A stretch of DNA of 64,000 nucleotides from Symsagittifera roscoffensis (lineage: Eukaryota; Xenacoelomorpha; Acoela; Convolutidae). The stretch lies in assembly GCF_963678635.1 (NCBI RefSeq), contig NC_087068.1, positions 33,491,436 through 33,555,435 of the forward strand, given 5' to 3'. A program made the position numbers and the translations under genes. Numbering within the stretch: the stretch's first letter is position 1; the number at the start of each line of letters is the position of its first letter. The notes under the pieces are model-generated. The model did not search any database. It had not been told where the DNA came from and saw nothing but the letters and a program-made list of their open reading frames with translations. Positions 9,344 through 18,600 of this stretch are shown in pieces.

Positions 9344-11949
9344 AATTATTAATTTTTCTCCAACTCCTTTTTCTAGTAATCTCAAACCAAAACATAAACC
9401 CTTCTCCTCGTACAGGACCACAAGATTTATTAGTAACACATTACGATTGTGAAGAAAATGAACAAAAAACACTACATAAATATGCAATAAATCAAGTATC
9501 ACAATGTGAAACAGAACCACAAGCTATAGAAACCACAGATGTAATAGCAACACTCTATTCAAAAGCCCGAGCAACAACAGTTACAGGTTATAAATTCACA
9601 GCAACATTTTCCGAAAAGAAAGTACATTGTTCACAAGTCTCGAACGGAAACAAAAACCGACTTGACCATGAATCATTCTATCAGAGTAATATAGAACGTC
9701 TTTTACATCTCAATCCCGACGATTGTAAAAATGAATTACTTAGACTAAACATCACACAAAATAAAAACTCCCAAAGAAAGTTAGTTAACTTTCAAGTTTT
9801 TTCAGACTCTGTACATCAATCACAACTTGAAAGACACCAAGGACATATAAAACTAGACGAAAAATACCCGTATAACGGCGCACACGGACGATTAACCTAT
9901 GACCTACACGATAAACATTGGATACCACACATTGGTATAAATGACCCATCAAACTGCAAAGCAGACACAAAAAATAAAGGATACCAAGAAATAATGTTTT
10001 TCGATTGGAAAATACAACTCGAAAAAATACAACTAACACGAGATTTATCAGACAATACAATGATCTATCAAGGAATCCGATTACCTTGTAAAAATGATCA
10101 AGGTTATTGCGACCCTACAACGAGAACACAAGCAACAATTGTTTGGTTCCCCGAAGATACATGTACAACATTTCAAGTAGCAAAAATACACGCTCGTATG
10201 ATAAAATTTCACGAAAAATATTTTATACAATCAATTCCATATGAACAAGTCCATCCATCACGAAAACTAAGTTCTGATTTTAGAAACATAGACAATATAG
10301 AAAATAAATTGACACGTTTTCAAATATATCAAGAAACAGAACTTGCATGTAAATACAGGAATCCACTTCACAGAACACAATACTCTGAAATATTAGTTGA
10401 ATACGAAAAAGGATTCGACATGACCACTGGAAAAGTAAAAATCGACCCATATGCCACAGGTCATCCTCTAAACGAAGGAACATCCTATATACCAGTTAAT
10501 TTTGAAAAAAGCAACGGACAACCTGGTGGACATCTAAAACCCCATGACACCAGAAGCACACGCTTACAAGAATTATCACTAATGAATACTACATATTTCG
10601 GTAATATCCACTATGATATTCATTTAGATATGAAACTAGATTATACAATTAGCCGAATTTTTCAAGAAATGTCACTCTCCGAATTAGAAACACTACACCA
10701 ACTATGCGAATTAGAACGAACACAAATATTACAATCACTTGCACTTGCAGTATTAAAAATACCCTATGCAGGATACTTATTATCTGGAAATAGATCAAAT
10801 TTTTTAGACTATGAAGGAAACATCTTATGGTTTTATACTTGTACAAAAAAAGTATCACCACTATACGTTTTTGAAGATAAACGATGTTATAAAAGAATCC
10901 CTATCTTTTATAAAAATAAAGTACATTTCGTGGATACACTTTCACGAAGAACCTATTTCTGGGATACCGCAGTCCCATGTGGATCAGAAAACAGCCACAA
11001 TGTAGTACAACTAAACCCTGATGAAAATAAATATTATCTTCTCACTCCATACCCCACATTAATGCAATCACTCAAAAAATTTTCACCAGAAAGCATTCGC
11101 GCTATTGCTCGAAACCCAAATATAGACTTACAATCAATAGGAATCTATTCCAAATCAGATATTCAACATCACATTAGAACACAACAATTCCAAGAATTAT
11201 TAACACAAATGGACACTATACAAAGACAATCAATAGACCAAAATTTACGCAAACTTGCAGAAACCGCAGGATTTGCCGATATCTACACGCAAGACTATAG
11301 CGGATATTTTAAAGACATTAAAGATTATATATATCTAAACGGTGAAAAATACCGTCCCCAAGATATATCACCAATTAACATTTTTAGCTTTGTTACACTC
11401 AAAAATGAGATCCTCGATTTTCTAGGATGGCCTTACTACATCTTAGAAAAATTGACTATTTTATACGCAATGTTTAACTTTATTGGATTTCTTTTCTCAC
11501 TTTTAAAAGGAATCTACAACACATGTGCTATACACACACAAGTAAACAGACAAGCAAGCGTAGCACGCATACTCTTTGCAGGATTTTTTGGAATCTTTTC
11601 TACATCTATAAACAAAATTCTTTTAGACGCACAAATAAAAGAATATAACACAAAAATAACAACACGACAAAATACATACGATGAAGAACATAACAATGTA
11701 GACATAACGCCAACGGCACCACAATTACCACCCCTACCAAATAATCATCCACTATCCCTAGTCCCACGAAATTTTCGAAATTTAGCCATCACACATAATC
11801 CAAATTTTCGACTCACCACATCACAAAGTCCCATTCAACATATAATGACACACCAGTCACAAGATGATAATACTTATGAACAAATTATTGAACAACCCCA
11901 TACCACCGCTTTTCAGTCTCAAAATAATCATTTTTTTAGCCCACGATGA
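9331..11949 (+). CDS. env-like: Envelope-like type I membrane glycoprotein, 872 aa
   Basis: It starts with a clear signal peptide (residues 1 to about 19, very Leu/Ile/Phe-rich), followed by a Cys-containing ectodomain of about 670 residues. A strong hydrophobic region lies at about residues 700-735, a second amphipathic or hydrophobic stretch at about 745-770, and then a cytoplasmic tail of about 100 residues. The tail holds PTAP at 794-797, a PPLP stretch and a YEQI motif. The first ectodomain motif, YDC followed by a conserved-looking Cys pattern, reminds me of the class III-type glycoproteins of chuvirus-like viruses captured by some retroelements; I could not test this. I saw no obvious furin site. 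The ATG overlaps the end of the preceding frame, and the TGA stop overlaps the next ATG as ATGA. An entry/exit role is inferred from architecture alone. Confidence 0.75.
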   Translation: MYILKLLIFLQLLFLVISNQNINPSPRTGPQDLLVTHYDCEENEQKTLHKYAINQVSQCETEPQAIETTDVIATLYSKARATTVTGYKFTATFSEKKVHCSQVSNGNKNRLDHESFYQSNIERLLHLNPDDCKNELLRLNITQNKNSQRKLVNFQVFSDSVHQSQLERHQGHIKLDEKYPYNGAHGRLTYDLHDKHWIPHIGINDPSNCKADTKNKGYQEIMFFDWKIQLEKIQLTRDLSDNTMIYQGIRLPCKNDQGYCDPTTRTQATIVWFPEDTCTTFQVAKIHARMIKFHEKYFIQSIPYEQVHPSRKLSSDFRNIDNIENKLTRFQIYQETELACKYRNPLHRTQYSEILVEYEKGFDMTTGKVKIDPYATGHPLNEGTSYIPVNFEKSNGQPGGHLKPHDTRSTRLQELSLMNTTYFGNIHYDIHLDMKLDYTISRIFQEMSLSELETLHQLCELERTQILQSLALAVLKIPYAGYLLSGNRSNFLDYEGNILWFYTCTKKVSPLYVFEDKRCYKRIPIFYKNKVHFVDTLSRRTYFWDTAVPCGSENSHNVVQLNPDENKYYLLTPYPTLMQSLKKFSPESIRAIARNPNIDLQSIGIYSKSDIQHHIRTQQFQELLTQMDTIQRQSIDQNLRKLAETAGFADIYTQDYSGYFKDIKDYIYLNGEKYRPQDISPINIFSFVTLKNEILDFLGWPYYILEKLTILYAMFNFIGFLFSLLKGIYNTCAIHTQVNRQASVARILFAGFFGIFSTSINKILLDAQIKEYNTKITTRQNTYDEEHNNVDITPTAPQLPPLPNNHPLSLVPRNFRNLAITHNPNFRLTTSQSPIQHIMTHQSQDDNTYEQIIEQPHTTAFQSQNNHFFSPR

Positions 11950-13751
11950 GCCGCCAACTTGGATCACTACACCGATCACATTCCCACCCAACCAATCTTA
12001 CCTCTCCAATCCCAATAATACCACTTTTTGCTTTTCCGCCACCCGATTTTCCATCTAGTAATGTAACATCAGGCATGAATTCCGACACTAATTCACACAT
12101 CTCAGTTTTATATTCCATCTCACAACTAAATAACCCGAATATTGAAACCCCCGATGAATTTGCCGACTCAGAACCATCCCCATCCAATAATTTTCATAAC
12201 TCTTCTAATTTTTCTCAACCCCCTTTTCAACCCATATTATCCAATAACCCTGACCAAATCACCCCCACACCCTCTTATGCTTCCCAAGTTACCCCAACCT
12301 ACTCCTCATACCATTCTGACCAATCATCTCATTCTCCAGACACCCCCCGAATCTCCCCAGAGCTAGATAATTTTATTACCCTTCAACAACAACCCTACCA
12401 CCTTAATACCCCAACCATAAACCAAATATCCTCCACTATAAATTCATCCAACCCCCCTACCCCTACACCCTCTTCAAATTATACAGATTCATTAGCACCA
12501 TCATCCACATCAACTGAATCTTCACTCAACACTAATAGAGCTTACCGCACTTTTAAAAGAAAGTTCCCCAACCATCCTTTCCCAGCAAAACCAGGAACAG
12601 CCCGTGAATACATCAACCACCCCAAGCATACTAACACAAAAGAATTTTTAGCCATCACCTTACCCTCATTCCCACAATACACCTTAAACACCCCCCACGA
12701 CACTAACGAAACACGCAACTTTGTAGATGAATACGTTTTAATGCCCACTCTCTCTTGGACCTCATACTATCATTTTACTAACCCTCTTTGCTTACCTTTA
12801 TCTAACACTCACATCGATATAGAGCGAAATACGGACATGCTATATCGACTCACTACACCACTAACCGCTAGACAATTTACTTACGTTGGATATAAAAAAT
12901 CACTAAAAACACACACTGCACCTAGAGCTAACGAATTTACACTCGAATACTATGATCACAACATCATCAGAGCTAACCAAGATCAATTCTTAGACGACGA
13001 TCGCTTCGCTAATCCACAAATTACCGAGAAATTTTTCATCAAGACACCATATCTATTTACACTAAACATCTTCGACCGAAAGTTTGACCACATTATTTCA
13101 GAAGCACTAACAGACACACAAGCATACGAAAGTTTTAAAGAACGCTTCCAAATATTTTCACTAACCTTTCATTTCCTTGCACCACACGAAAGAGATTTAC
13201 ACTGCTCACACGATATTATGTTGCGCACTAAACAAACCCACACATATAGTTATTATCGCTTCATCCAAAATCACTTTGACCTACACACACCCTCTAGACA
13301 ACCACACCATCGCTTTCAATTCATTAATTCCAAATACACTTCACCATTTTTCCTAAATTTCACATATTCTATTAAAGACACTAACCTTCATGGTATTCTT
13401 CGTAATTATGACCCCATAACCCAAATGTACATCTTCTGTCCCATCACCAAGACCTTCAACGCCGAAGAATCCCGACCCTTCCTTATCCCGCACGAGTTTG
13501 TACAACCCATAGAAATCCCAATTTTAGAATTCATCCACAACACTAAATTCAATCACAAATTATATAATCTAATCCAAAACACACCTTATGAGTTTGCAGT
13601 TGGCACTGAAGAACTAACCACTATTAAGGCACTTCAATTGCTTTGGCCACTGCTTCAGACTAAAAATATCATCCGCATCTTAGCTAAACTACTAACAACT
13701 TCCGATCTCATCCACGATATCTTCCCCCACGGTTTTTTCCCCGACGACTAA
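11946..13751 (+). CDS. Unrecognised 601-aa protein encoded 3' of env
   Basis: The ATG lies in the ATGA overlap with the env stop. Residues 1 to about 190 are low-complexity Pro/Ser/Thr/Asn, probably disordered. Residues about 195-600 are rich in aromatics and histidine, without signal peptide or membrane span, and look globular (for example REYINHP, ERDLHCSHDIM, LQLLWPLLQTKNI). Unit C keeps almost the whole frame (31218-33020) with many silent-looking differences, which suggests the protein was under selection before decay. I recognise no domain. Ordinary Gypsy elements have nothing here; an accessory, matrix-like or regulatory protein are all possible. It ends two bases before the donor of a small conserved intron. 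Confidence 0.8.
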   Translation: MSRQLGSLHRSHSHPTNLTSPIPIIPLFAFPPPDFPSSNVTSGMNSDTNSHISVLYSISQLNNPNIETPDEFADSEPSPSNNFHNSSNFSQPPFQPILSNNPDQITPTPSYASQVTPTYSSYHSDQSSHSPDTPRISPELDNFITLQQQPYHLNTPTINQISSTINSSNPPTPTPSSNYTDSLAPSSTSTESSLNTNRAYRTFKRKFPNHPFPAKPGTAREYINHPKHTNTKEFLAITLPSFPQYTLNTPHDTNETRNFVDEYVLMPTLSWTSYYHFTNPLCLPLSNTHIDIERNTDMLYRLTTPLTARQFTYVGYKKSLKTHTAPRANEFTLEYYDHNIIRANQDQFLDDDRFANPQITEKFFIKTPYLFTLNIFDRKFDHIISEALTDTQAYESFKERFQIFSLTFHFLAPHERDLHCSHDIMLRTKQTHTYSYYRFIQNHFDLHTPSRQPHHRFQFINSKYTSPFFLNFTYSIKDTNLHGILRNYDPITQMYIFCPITKTFNAEESRPFLIPHEFVQPIEIPILEFIHNTKFNHKLYNLIQNTPYEFAVGTEELTTIKALQLLWPLLQTKNIIRILAKLLTTSDLIHDIFPHGFFPDD

Positions 13752-13754
13752 CAG

Positions 13755-13840
13755 GTAAGTATGAATTAAATAAATATTACTAACTAATTAAATTATTAAA
13801 AACTCACCATTCTTTATCCATGTTTTCTTTAGATTTTTAG
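13755..13840 (+). other. Probable 86-nt GT-AG intron at the 3' end of the 601-aa ORF
   Basis: The donor CAG|GTAAGT is followed by A/T-rich sequence with branch-like CTAACTAAT and ends in a T-rich tract plus TTTTTAG (13839-13840). The copy at 33006-33089 keeps GAG|GTAAGT and the TTTCTAG acceptor at the aligned place, although the bases between have diverged. An alternative acceptor TTCTTTAG at 13831-13832 is not kept in the other copy. Confidence 0.6.
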
Positions 13841-15363
13841 CCTTCATCCGACAATCACCTACAAAAACCACAAAAGACAAATAAAAATCGCAAATTTTAT
13901 CAAACAGATTTCAAAAATTCTATTAATCTCTTACACTTATAAATTTATAAATTTAATACCAATGCAATAAATTCATTTCTAAAATTTTCCCCACAAGCAG
14001 TAAATCTAATTATGATGAAAATTTGTAACTTAAAATTCCCCCATAACTAGCAGTAAATTTCCAAATTCTATGCAGTAAATTAATAAAATGCAAATGCAGT
14101 ACTAACCTTTTGATATTCTCATTTATTCGCACAGAAATTCTATCCACACTCGCACAGCTCGCCCACGAAGAATTGTTTAAAATAATGAATTTCAGTTTCA
14201 AGTTTTCACACTCAACAACTCTAACATATAATAACATGTTTCAAACTTTCCTTTAACCCGGTTGGAAAGGAATCATATACTAAACAAAACTAACCAACGC
14301 AGCTTACTAAATACCACAAATCATAGAATAACAGCATGACTAAGAAAAGGAAACCAACGGTACCCAAACCGGATTAACCCAGTTTAAAACTGGATAATTT
14401 ATTCTTTTGAAGACTATTATAAAGTCTAAGAAAGAAATAATAAAACACAAAAAAGTCGAAAGACAAACCCATACCACAAACAATTTGATTTTTGGAAAAA
14501 GGACATAACCAACAAGAACATAAGAAAAACCACAACAAACCCAACATAAAACGTTGTCACATAACAGGACCCCTCACAAAAACCGCATGAAATCATACTC
14601 CCACTCCTGGCCTAACCCACCAGGAAGGACGTCCTGAGCATGCTCTATAGCCGGCCTAACCCACCGTGCTACATCCACGCTTTGTGACCACACCTCTATT
14701 TTTAATAAGAGCTACTCAAGTGTGAGTAACTCTTCAAAATAACCGAACTAAAACAAAAAGCTTTTGTGAAAACAACTAACTAAAATCATAATTAAAAAAT
14801 ATTAAACTAATAAATGTTTTATAAAATGTAAATTACATTATGCAATACATAGATCAGAATACAACACCAAGGACGAACATCTAAAGACAAAACGATCCCA
14901 CTACGCTCGAGAGAGAATGACCAACCACAATCGATATGCCACTCACAATCACAACTCAAAGGATTTAGAGTACGACTTGACTTCGCAGAAAAGGACTTCA
15001 TTCAACTAGACCAATGACCACCTCGATGTTCAAGTATACGTACAGATCCGAGTAACCAGGCATCCCCTCCACGCACAATCTCCACGCCATTCCCAAACTA
15101 GATCAGACACAAAAGAAGTTCTCCACGCAGAACAAAAACCTGACACAGCAAACCATTCTGAAATCAGATTTGAGTTTGTTGCAAAGACTTAGTCGTTGTC
15201 ACTAGAAGACACAACGTCTTATGTTTCTAACTCCAGCTTCCTGGAACTCCTTTAACAAAAAGGAAACAGAAGAAATATGATGTTCGCCAAACACCAACGT
15301 CCATCATCCATCCTTCGAATTGCAGAAGAACTATTCTAAAAAACTCTGTAAAACCCGGATGGG
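13841..15363 (+). other. Long 3' noncoding region of the retroelement
   Basis: No significant ORF is present. The stretch aligns over its whole length with 33090-34610. Recognisable pieces are a GGCCTAACCCACC direct repeat (near 14611 and 14653), a palindrome CCAGTTTAAAACTGG (near 14381), and the purine-rich run CGGATGGG immediately before the LTR, which fits a polypurine tract. Conservation in two copies with no coding capacity suggests structural or regulatory RNA. Confidence 0.6.
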
Positions 15364-15759
15364 TGGAACCTGATCTAAACTACATTTTATGATTGGATAA
15401 TTTAGATATTTTACCAATGTAAAGTATTTAATATTAACCAATCATGATCCATCTAACTAACAACCCACTTATTTGTAAGTGCTGAAGTTACTTGTAATTT
15501 CAGCACCAGAGAGATTTGAATTTAACTTAGAAATTAGTTGGACTCTCCCGAGCACTTCAGCAGCCGCAATAAACCAGTATACCCTAGATCTATTGAGCCT
15601 AGCAGAGACTAGTTAAACAACCTGAGACTAGATAGTATAAGAGTAAGATTAGGATCGGTATTAGACTAAGAAGTTGCACGAATCTATCCGGCCGAAAATA
15701 AGATAGCGTGACGAGCAGACGGTGTACCCTATCCGAAATTACTCTATGAGTTAACCACA
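15364..15759 (+). repeat. 3' LTR of copy A, about 396 bp (TG...CA)
   Basis: It starts TGGAACCTGATC directly after the purine-rich CGGATGGG and ends GAGTTAACCACA. The same 396-bp segment closes the second provirus at 34611-35006. Similarity between the two copies may continue weakly for about 16 bp (CTAACTCA.GAG), so the outer end is uncertain. The 5' LTR of copy A lies outside the window. Confidence 0.7.
15479..15506. promoter_or_regulatory. 28-nt stem-loop inside the LTR
   Basis: Two 13-nt arms separated by TT pair throughout, with one G-U wobble here. In the other LTR (34726-34753) the same element is a perfect inverted repeat because the wobble position is A-T. Retained pairing points to an RNA structure (for example dimerisation or 3'-end formation) or a palindromic protein site. 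Confidence 0.5.
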
Positions 15760-15833
15760 TAGGTCCTAACTCAAGAGGGTCGAATCCCTGAGGGGAGGGA
15801 GGCGTCCGCCCCCCCCCTAAATCCGCCCCTGGT
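15760..15833. other. Junction segment with a hAT-like terminus
   Basis: The complement of 15814-15833 begins CAGGGGCGGATTTAGGGGGG, resembling the common terminal sequence of hAT transposons. No partner terminus or 8-bp duplication was found, so this is at most a fragment. The adjacent C-run (nine C) is simple sequence. Confidence 0.25.
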
Positions 15834-17241
15834 TAGTTCCGCTTTATTCTCGTCCTTAGTTGCTTCTCTGTTGGTTTCTTCATGGCGCACTTTAATAGGA
15901 AGGATGTCTTCGTAGATTTTTAAGATATTTGAAGGTTCCATTCATAATTCTTCCAATAAACGTTTTTTGTCGTATTCTGTTCTATCGGTTGACTGCATTT
16001 CGTCACAGTTGGTTTCAAGCTGTAGATACTTTTTCCTCATAAGAGTTATACCCTGCTTCTGCATTTTTCTACGAAGTGTAGAAAGCATGTTTAGTAAGTG
16101 CGACGTTGGAGGAGTTATGCACGGTGGGAGACTCTGAAGTTTCTTCGTCATCTTAGGTGTATTTCTTTCAACGAGTCCATATGTCCAGTCATATCACAAT
16201 TGTGTGGTAACATCGATATTGCTGTAGCAGTCAGGTTGAAACTTGCTCCTTCTCTTTTGGGACCACAATTTTGGGTGGTTGCATTTACAGTAACTGCAAA
16301 AAATCGTACTGGCTCCTCGCAATTAGTTGGTTTGTGTTGATTTGAAAGGATATACAATAATGCTCGGAGAATCCTTCTATGGACAGGACTGGTTCGATGC
16401 GGCGGATAAGAGTTTCATCTAGCGTTAAAACGAGGTCTAGTTTTGAGCATTTAGTAGTCCTGAAATCTTAATTTTGAGTCAGGTTGAGTTTAATGATTGA
16501 TAAAATGAATTTTCCGTCGTACTCGCGGATCCGTCCCTATGTATCCCTTTCGATTTTAGTTAAATTAAAATCTCCAGCAAAGATAAAATTCACGAGGCAA
16601 AAATATATCTTTGCCGGATATCGAAAAGATTATCTTTGCCGGATATCTTTGCTTCATCTTTCATATCCGATTGAGTCATTCTGTACGGACTGATGGTGGA
16701 TTATACAGAAGTGCAATATGGTGTGAACTAGAGTTTATTGTTTGAATAAAAAGTAGATTTGGCCGATTCCAGTAGGGAATTGTTGTTCAAAATTTCATAT
16801 TTTATGGCGTTTTTAGCTGCAATCATGACATCACCATGACACGACCTCGCTAGAAGCTTAAAACCAGGAGGAATTTTCAGCTCGAGCATCATCAGCTCAG
16901 ATCAACCAGGAGCCAAGTTTCAGTAATGAGCAGGGTATCGAAATTATTGCGATGAACAAAGTCTAGTAACTTCAATCGTCTATGCCGGCTTGAAAGGCTT
17001 CGTGCGCTATATGATAAGAATCTTAGGTTTGATACTTATCAATTATCTTCCTCTTGGACTTTAATTGTTTTCCTTGTCTGATCTATTTCGTGTCGACCGA
17101 CTAGTCCACGCATCGTGTAAATACATCGTGTAAATATAATGCAAAACATTTTCCTGTAGGGCTCATCGGCGGATTTCAAGTTTCGAGCTTCTTGAAGATT
17201 GTTGGTGTTTCAGTGGCCTAGATCTTGTTTTCTTTTGACTA
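15834..17241 (-). pseudogene. Decayed CR1/jockey-type LINE: ORF1 C-terminus, endonuclease and linker
   Basis: Read on the minus strand, about 17230-17030 gives a stretch like the C-terminal domain of LINE ORF1 (ARNLKSADEPYRKMF, then YTMRGLVG). It is followed near 17000-16900 by the start of an apurinic-type endonuclease (LLDFVHRNNFDTLLITETWL) and near 16450-16340 by its end (RRIEPVLSIEGFSEHYCISF). The remainder to 15834 is linker, including a 69-codon open piece (16151-15942). Many stops and frameshifts are present. The N-terminal part of the same LINE lies at 35.0-35.8 kb, on the other side of the 17.24-35.0 kb provirus. Confidence 0.65.
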
Positions 17242-17243
17242 AG

Positions 17244-17265
17244 TGGAACCTGATCTAAACTACAT
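17244..17265 (+). repeat. Residual 5' LTR, first 22 bp only
   Basis: The 22 bases from TGGAACC to TACAT are identical to the LTR starts at 15364 and 34611, after which similarity ends abruptly. No other LTR segment was found between here and gag, so most of the 5' LTR and the primer-binding site appear to be lost. Confidence 0.55.
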
Positions 17266-17327
17266 AAGACCTTAATAGCTTAGAATTAACCAAATATAGA
17301 TTAGAAATTAGACAAAACATTTTCAAA

Positions 17328-17561
17328 ATGTTACATGATAATAACTTAATTGAAATGTCTCTACGACTCAATAGATCAGAGCCCATATTCCGAACAATAC
17401 TAGAACTACCCGGTATTGGAAGAAGACCTCGGACAAGAGACGATATACGACTACGTAGAAACTTACCATTTAGTTTTATGGTTGCACGGCAAAAGCCAAC
17501 ACAAACTTTTATATTTAGAATCTTATTAGCAATGAATTTAGATTTTCATTTGCAAACATGA
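17328..17561 (+). CDS. Small Arg-rich ORF, 77 aa, in the 5' region of the provirus
   Basis: ATG-initiated, with a basic central patch (GRRPRTRDDIRLRRN) at about residues 34-48 and a hydrophobic C-terminal third (TFIFRILLAMNLDF). Basic patches of this kind occur in RNA-binding accessory proteins, but nothing else supports that. There is no second copy in the window, since the matching part of copy A is off the left edge. It could be a first exon or a chance ORF. Confidence 0.3.
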   Translation: MLHDNNLIEMSLRLNRSEPIFRTILELPGIGRRPRTRDDIRLRRNLPFSFMVARQKPTQTFIFRILLAMNLDFHLQT

Positions 17562-18450
17562 AATTTTGAAGTAAAATCTTCATGATTATTTCAGGCGCTA
17601 AACAAAATTATTAATGTACAATAACGATTGATAAAAAGATCTCAGATCGTTTTCCTAATTTCTGCAGTATTATATAAAACATATTTGAAAAATATTTATT
17701 AAAAATAAAAATAAAAATTAGTAGCATGACAATAAATAGTTAGTAATAATAAACCAACTTGTTGTTCCAGCTTCATCACCTAAACATAACAGCAATCATA
17801 AGCTCACTAACATCATTAAAAAATCAAACTTAATCAAAACTTAAAAATCAGATCATCACGGCTTATACTTGGATCTTTATAAATTTTCTATCTCACTAAA
17901 TTTAAAATCTGATCATCAAGGCCTATCCTTGGATCAAAAAGAAATTTTGTTCTCCCCCACCTACTTAGCAAGTGTCTAACGACCTCAAACGTCGATTCAC
18001 TATCCAACCTTTCCAAAAAACCCAGGACTAATAGAAATTTTAAAATAAAACTAACCATTCAAATTAAGCTAAACAGTGAAGAGCTTCGGTTATTCATCCT
18101 TCACTTGAACCCTCCTCTTACCGGACCCAGGATAGATCTTAGACTTAGTAAGTTTAAAATAGTATCTAACGAACTACTTGCGTTCTAATTATACCTGAAC
18201 CTTGTGGATCGATTTACTATTCTCCAACCCTTGAACACAATCACTACCCCTAAGTAAGATTAAGTAAGTTAACACCTTAACTTAGACTAGCCACGAGAAA
18301 GTAAAAAATCATTCTCCGGAATTGATACACTTTTCTCTCCAACCCTGAATAAAAAGACCCAGGTTAAGCTAAGCAAAAAATCGTAAGGACTAACAGTCGA
18401 GGAAAATAAAAATAACTAACAACTTCTTGCATCCCTCGTCCTAAACCTTA
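17562..18450. other. 5' noncoding stretch before the gag-proximal ORFs
   Basis: AT-rich, no ORF above 60 codons. A near-repeat is visible: two lines containing ATCAgATCATCA.GGC.TAT.CTTGGATC at about 17850-17875 and 17910-17935. I see nothing else I can name. Confidence 0.4.
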
Positions 18451-18600
18451 TGTCATTCAAAAATTTAGGAAATAAACAAACAATCGTCTTACACAATTGT
18501 GAAATAGATAACCAAAAATACGATCTTGTAATCACTCCACATACACAAACAGTTGGATACATTCGAACAAAACGACAAACAAAAAAAGAAAAATTATAAA
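18451..18600 (+). CDS. Short ORF, 49 aa
   Basis: It begins MSFKNLGNKQTIVLHNC and ends with a Lys/Gln-rich tail (KRQTKKEKL). Its codon use is A-rich, like the rest of the element. It overlaps the following frame (18511-18907), consistent with a compact chain of overlapping ORFs ahead of gag. Too short to assign. Confidence 0.35.

Larger units (their letters stand above)
1..15759 (+). mobile_element. Large envelope-bearing Ty3/Gypsy-type LTR retroelement, copy A (5' part outside window)
   Basis: The pol order is protease, reverse transcriptase, RNase H, integrase, and the integrase has a GPY/F-type C-terminal module; together these define the Ty3/Gypsy group. Downstream are two short hydrophobic ORFs, an AUG-less ORF, an envelope-like ORF and a further 601-residue ORF, then a spliceable intron, about 1.5 kb of noncoding sequence and a 3' LTR. 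The left edge of the window falls inside the gag frame. The related provirus at 17.24-35.0 kb shows about 2.7 kb more sequence 5' of this point, so an intact element would be roughly 18 kb, which is long for the group. The coding strand is strongly A-rich and G-poor. All ORFs except Gag-Pol (one UGA) and the AUG-less ORF look intact. Confidence 0.85.

Noticed and set aside
15776-15790. tRNA-like T-arm (GGGTCGAATCCC)
   Set aside because: No acceptor, D-arm or anticodon arm can be placed around it; a 12-base stem-loop match is not enough for a tRNA or a SINE head.
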